Shown one piece after another: positions 63,566-64,000 of a stretch of 64,000 nt of DNA. The DNA lies in the NCBI RefSeq assembly GCF_020921035.1, contig NC_063151.1:34106934-34170933 (forward strand). Reading direction: 5' to 3'. Within the stretch, counting starts at the first letter, position 1, and every line of letters begins with the position of its first letter. The notes beneath the pieces were generated by a model that saw nothing but the letters and a program-made list of their open reading frames with translations, was not told where the DNA came from and made no database searches. A program made the translations under genes and the position numbers. Source of the DNA: Rhodamnia argentea (lineage: Eukaryota; Streptophyta; Magnoliopsida; Myrtales; Myrtaceae).

Positions 63566-63895
63566 GGAAAAATGACACAAATGATTCTTGAGATTTGAGT
63601 CAATGTACAATATGGTTTGTGAACTTTTAACTTATTCAATGTCAACTTTAGCCCAATATATAATATGGTATCTGAACTTTTAATTTATTCAATTTGGTCC
63701 ATATACTTGAACTAATGGAAGGACAACATTGGCCATTTTCATATAGTTCAAGGACTATATTGAACATGTACCAAAAATTCGGGGATCAAGTTAAACAAAT
63801 TAAAAGTTTAGGGACTACATTGCACATTGAGTTAAAATTCAAAAATTACATTGTTCATTACACGAAAGTTGAAGAACTATTTGTATCATTATCCC
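63566..63895. mobile_element. MITE with 9-bp target duplication, right edge
   Basis: The left end GGAAAAATGACACAAATGAT and the reverse-strand right end GGGATAATGATACAAATAGT are inverted repeats. The flanks AATATAACT (63557-63565) and AATATAATA (63896-63904) agree at 7 of 9 bases, which suggests a Mutator-type non-autonomous element. The interior repeats phrases such as TAGGGACTACATTG and TCAAGGACTATATTG and has no coding capacity. Confidence 0.6.
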
Positions 63896-64000
63896 AATAT
63901 AATAAGTACACCACAAAATCAAATGGGGATTCGAGTCTTAACCTCGAAATTTTGTTTTAAAATTAGCGTCTTGTTGCGTTTGATCCCGTGAGAATTTACA

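Noticed and set aside
1-64000. CRISPR arrays, operons or bacterial-type systems
   Set aside because: No regularly spaced identical repeats with unique spacers were seen, and the gene structure is clearly plant nuclear.

Overview
The window is a plant nuclear genome segment, almost certainly from a eudicot. It has intron-rich genes with GT-AG splice sites, a duplicated phytoene synthase, a NAC transcription factor, an RCC1/FYVE/BRX protein, and large AT-rich stretches full of LTR-retrotransposon relics and MITEs. The transposon mix reminds me of woody eudicots such as Myrtaceae, but I cannot prove the lineage from the sequence.

Layout. 1-8.2 kb is an old Ty1/copia relic running off the left edge, carrying a 3.2-kb solo-LTR-like insertion. 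8.5-9.5 kb is a complete three-exon phi-class glutathione transferase (+). 9.9-22 kb is a tandem segmental duplication. Each copy ends in a complete six-exon phytoene synthase gene on the minus strand (12995-15386 and 19090-21812), and the two copies carry different later insertions. 24.9-29.5 kb is a six-exon SET-domain gene of the SDG40 type (+). 30.2-31.25 kb looks like a non-coding locus: two related C/D-box snoRNA candidates on the minus strand behind a TATA box, a telo-box and two site II elements. 31.7-35.3 kb is an 11-exon gene (-) for a secreted protein of unknown function, with a 14-nt microexon. 37.2-40.6 kb is a decayed Mutator-like (FAR1-type) DNA transposon with about 200-bp terminal inverted repeats. 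41.4-44.45 kb is a degenerate minisatellite with higher-order repeats, split by a 1.04-kb solo LTR. 45.6-49.3 kb is a six-exon NAC gene (-) with a long C-terminal tail holding two hydrophobic segments. 49.3-55.5 kb is gene-poor and repeat-rich. 55.55-63.16 kb is a nine-exon PRAF-type PH-RCC1-FYVE-BRX gene (-). A MITE with near-perfect 9-bp flanking repeats sits at the right edge.

The genes do not form a pathway; neighbours are unrelated, as is usual in plants. The two PSY genes are the one functional cluster: both encode the enzyme for the first committed step of carotenoid synthesis. Copy A (12995-15386) has drifted at many positions that are normally fixed, whereas copy B looks conventional. 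All exon joins were read by eye from reading frame, splice sites and family knowledge. In each spliced gene the exon lengths sum to an open frame with a single terminal stop.
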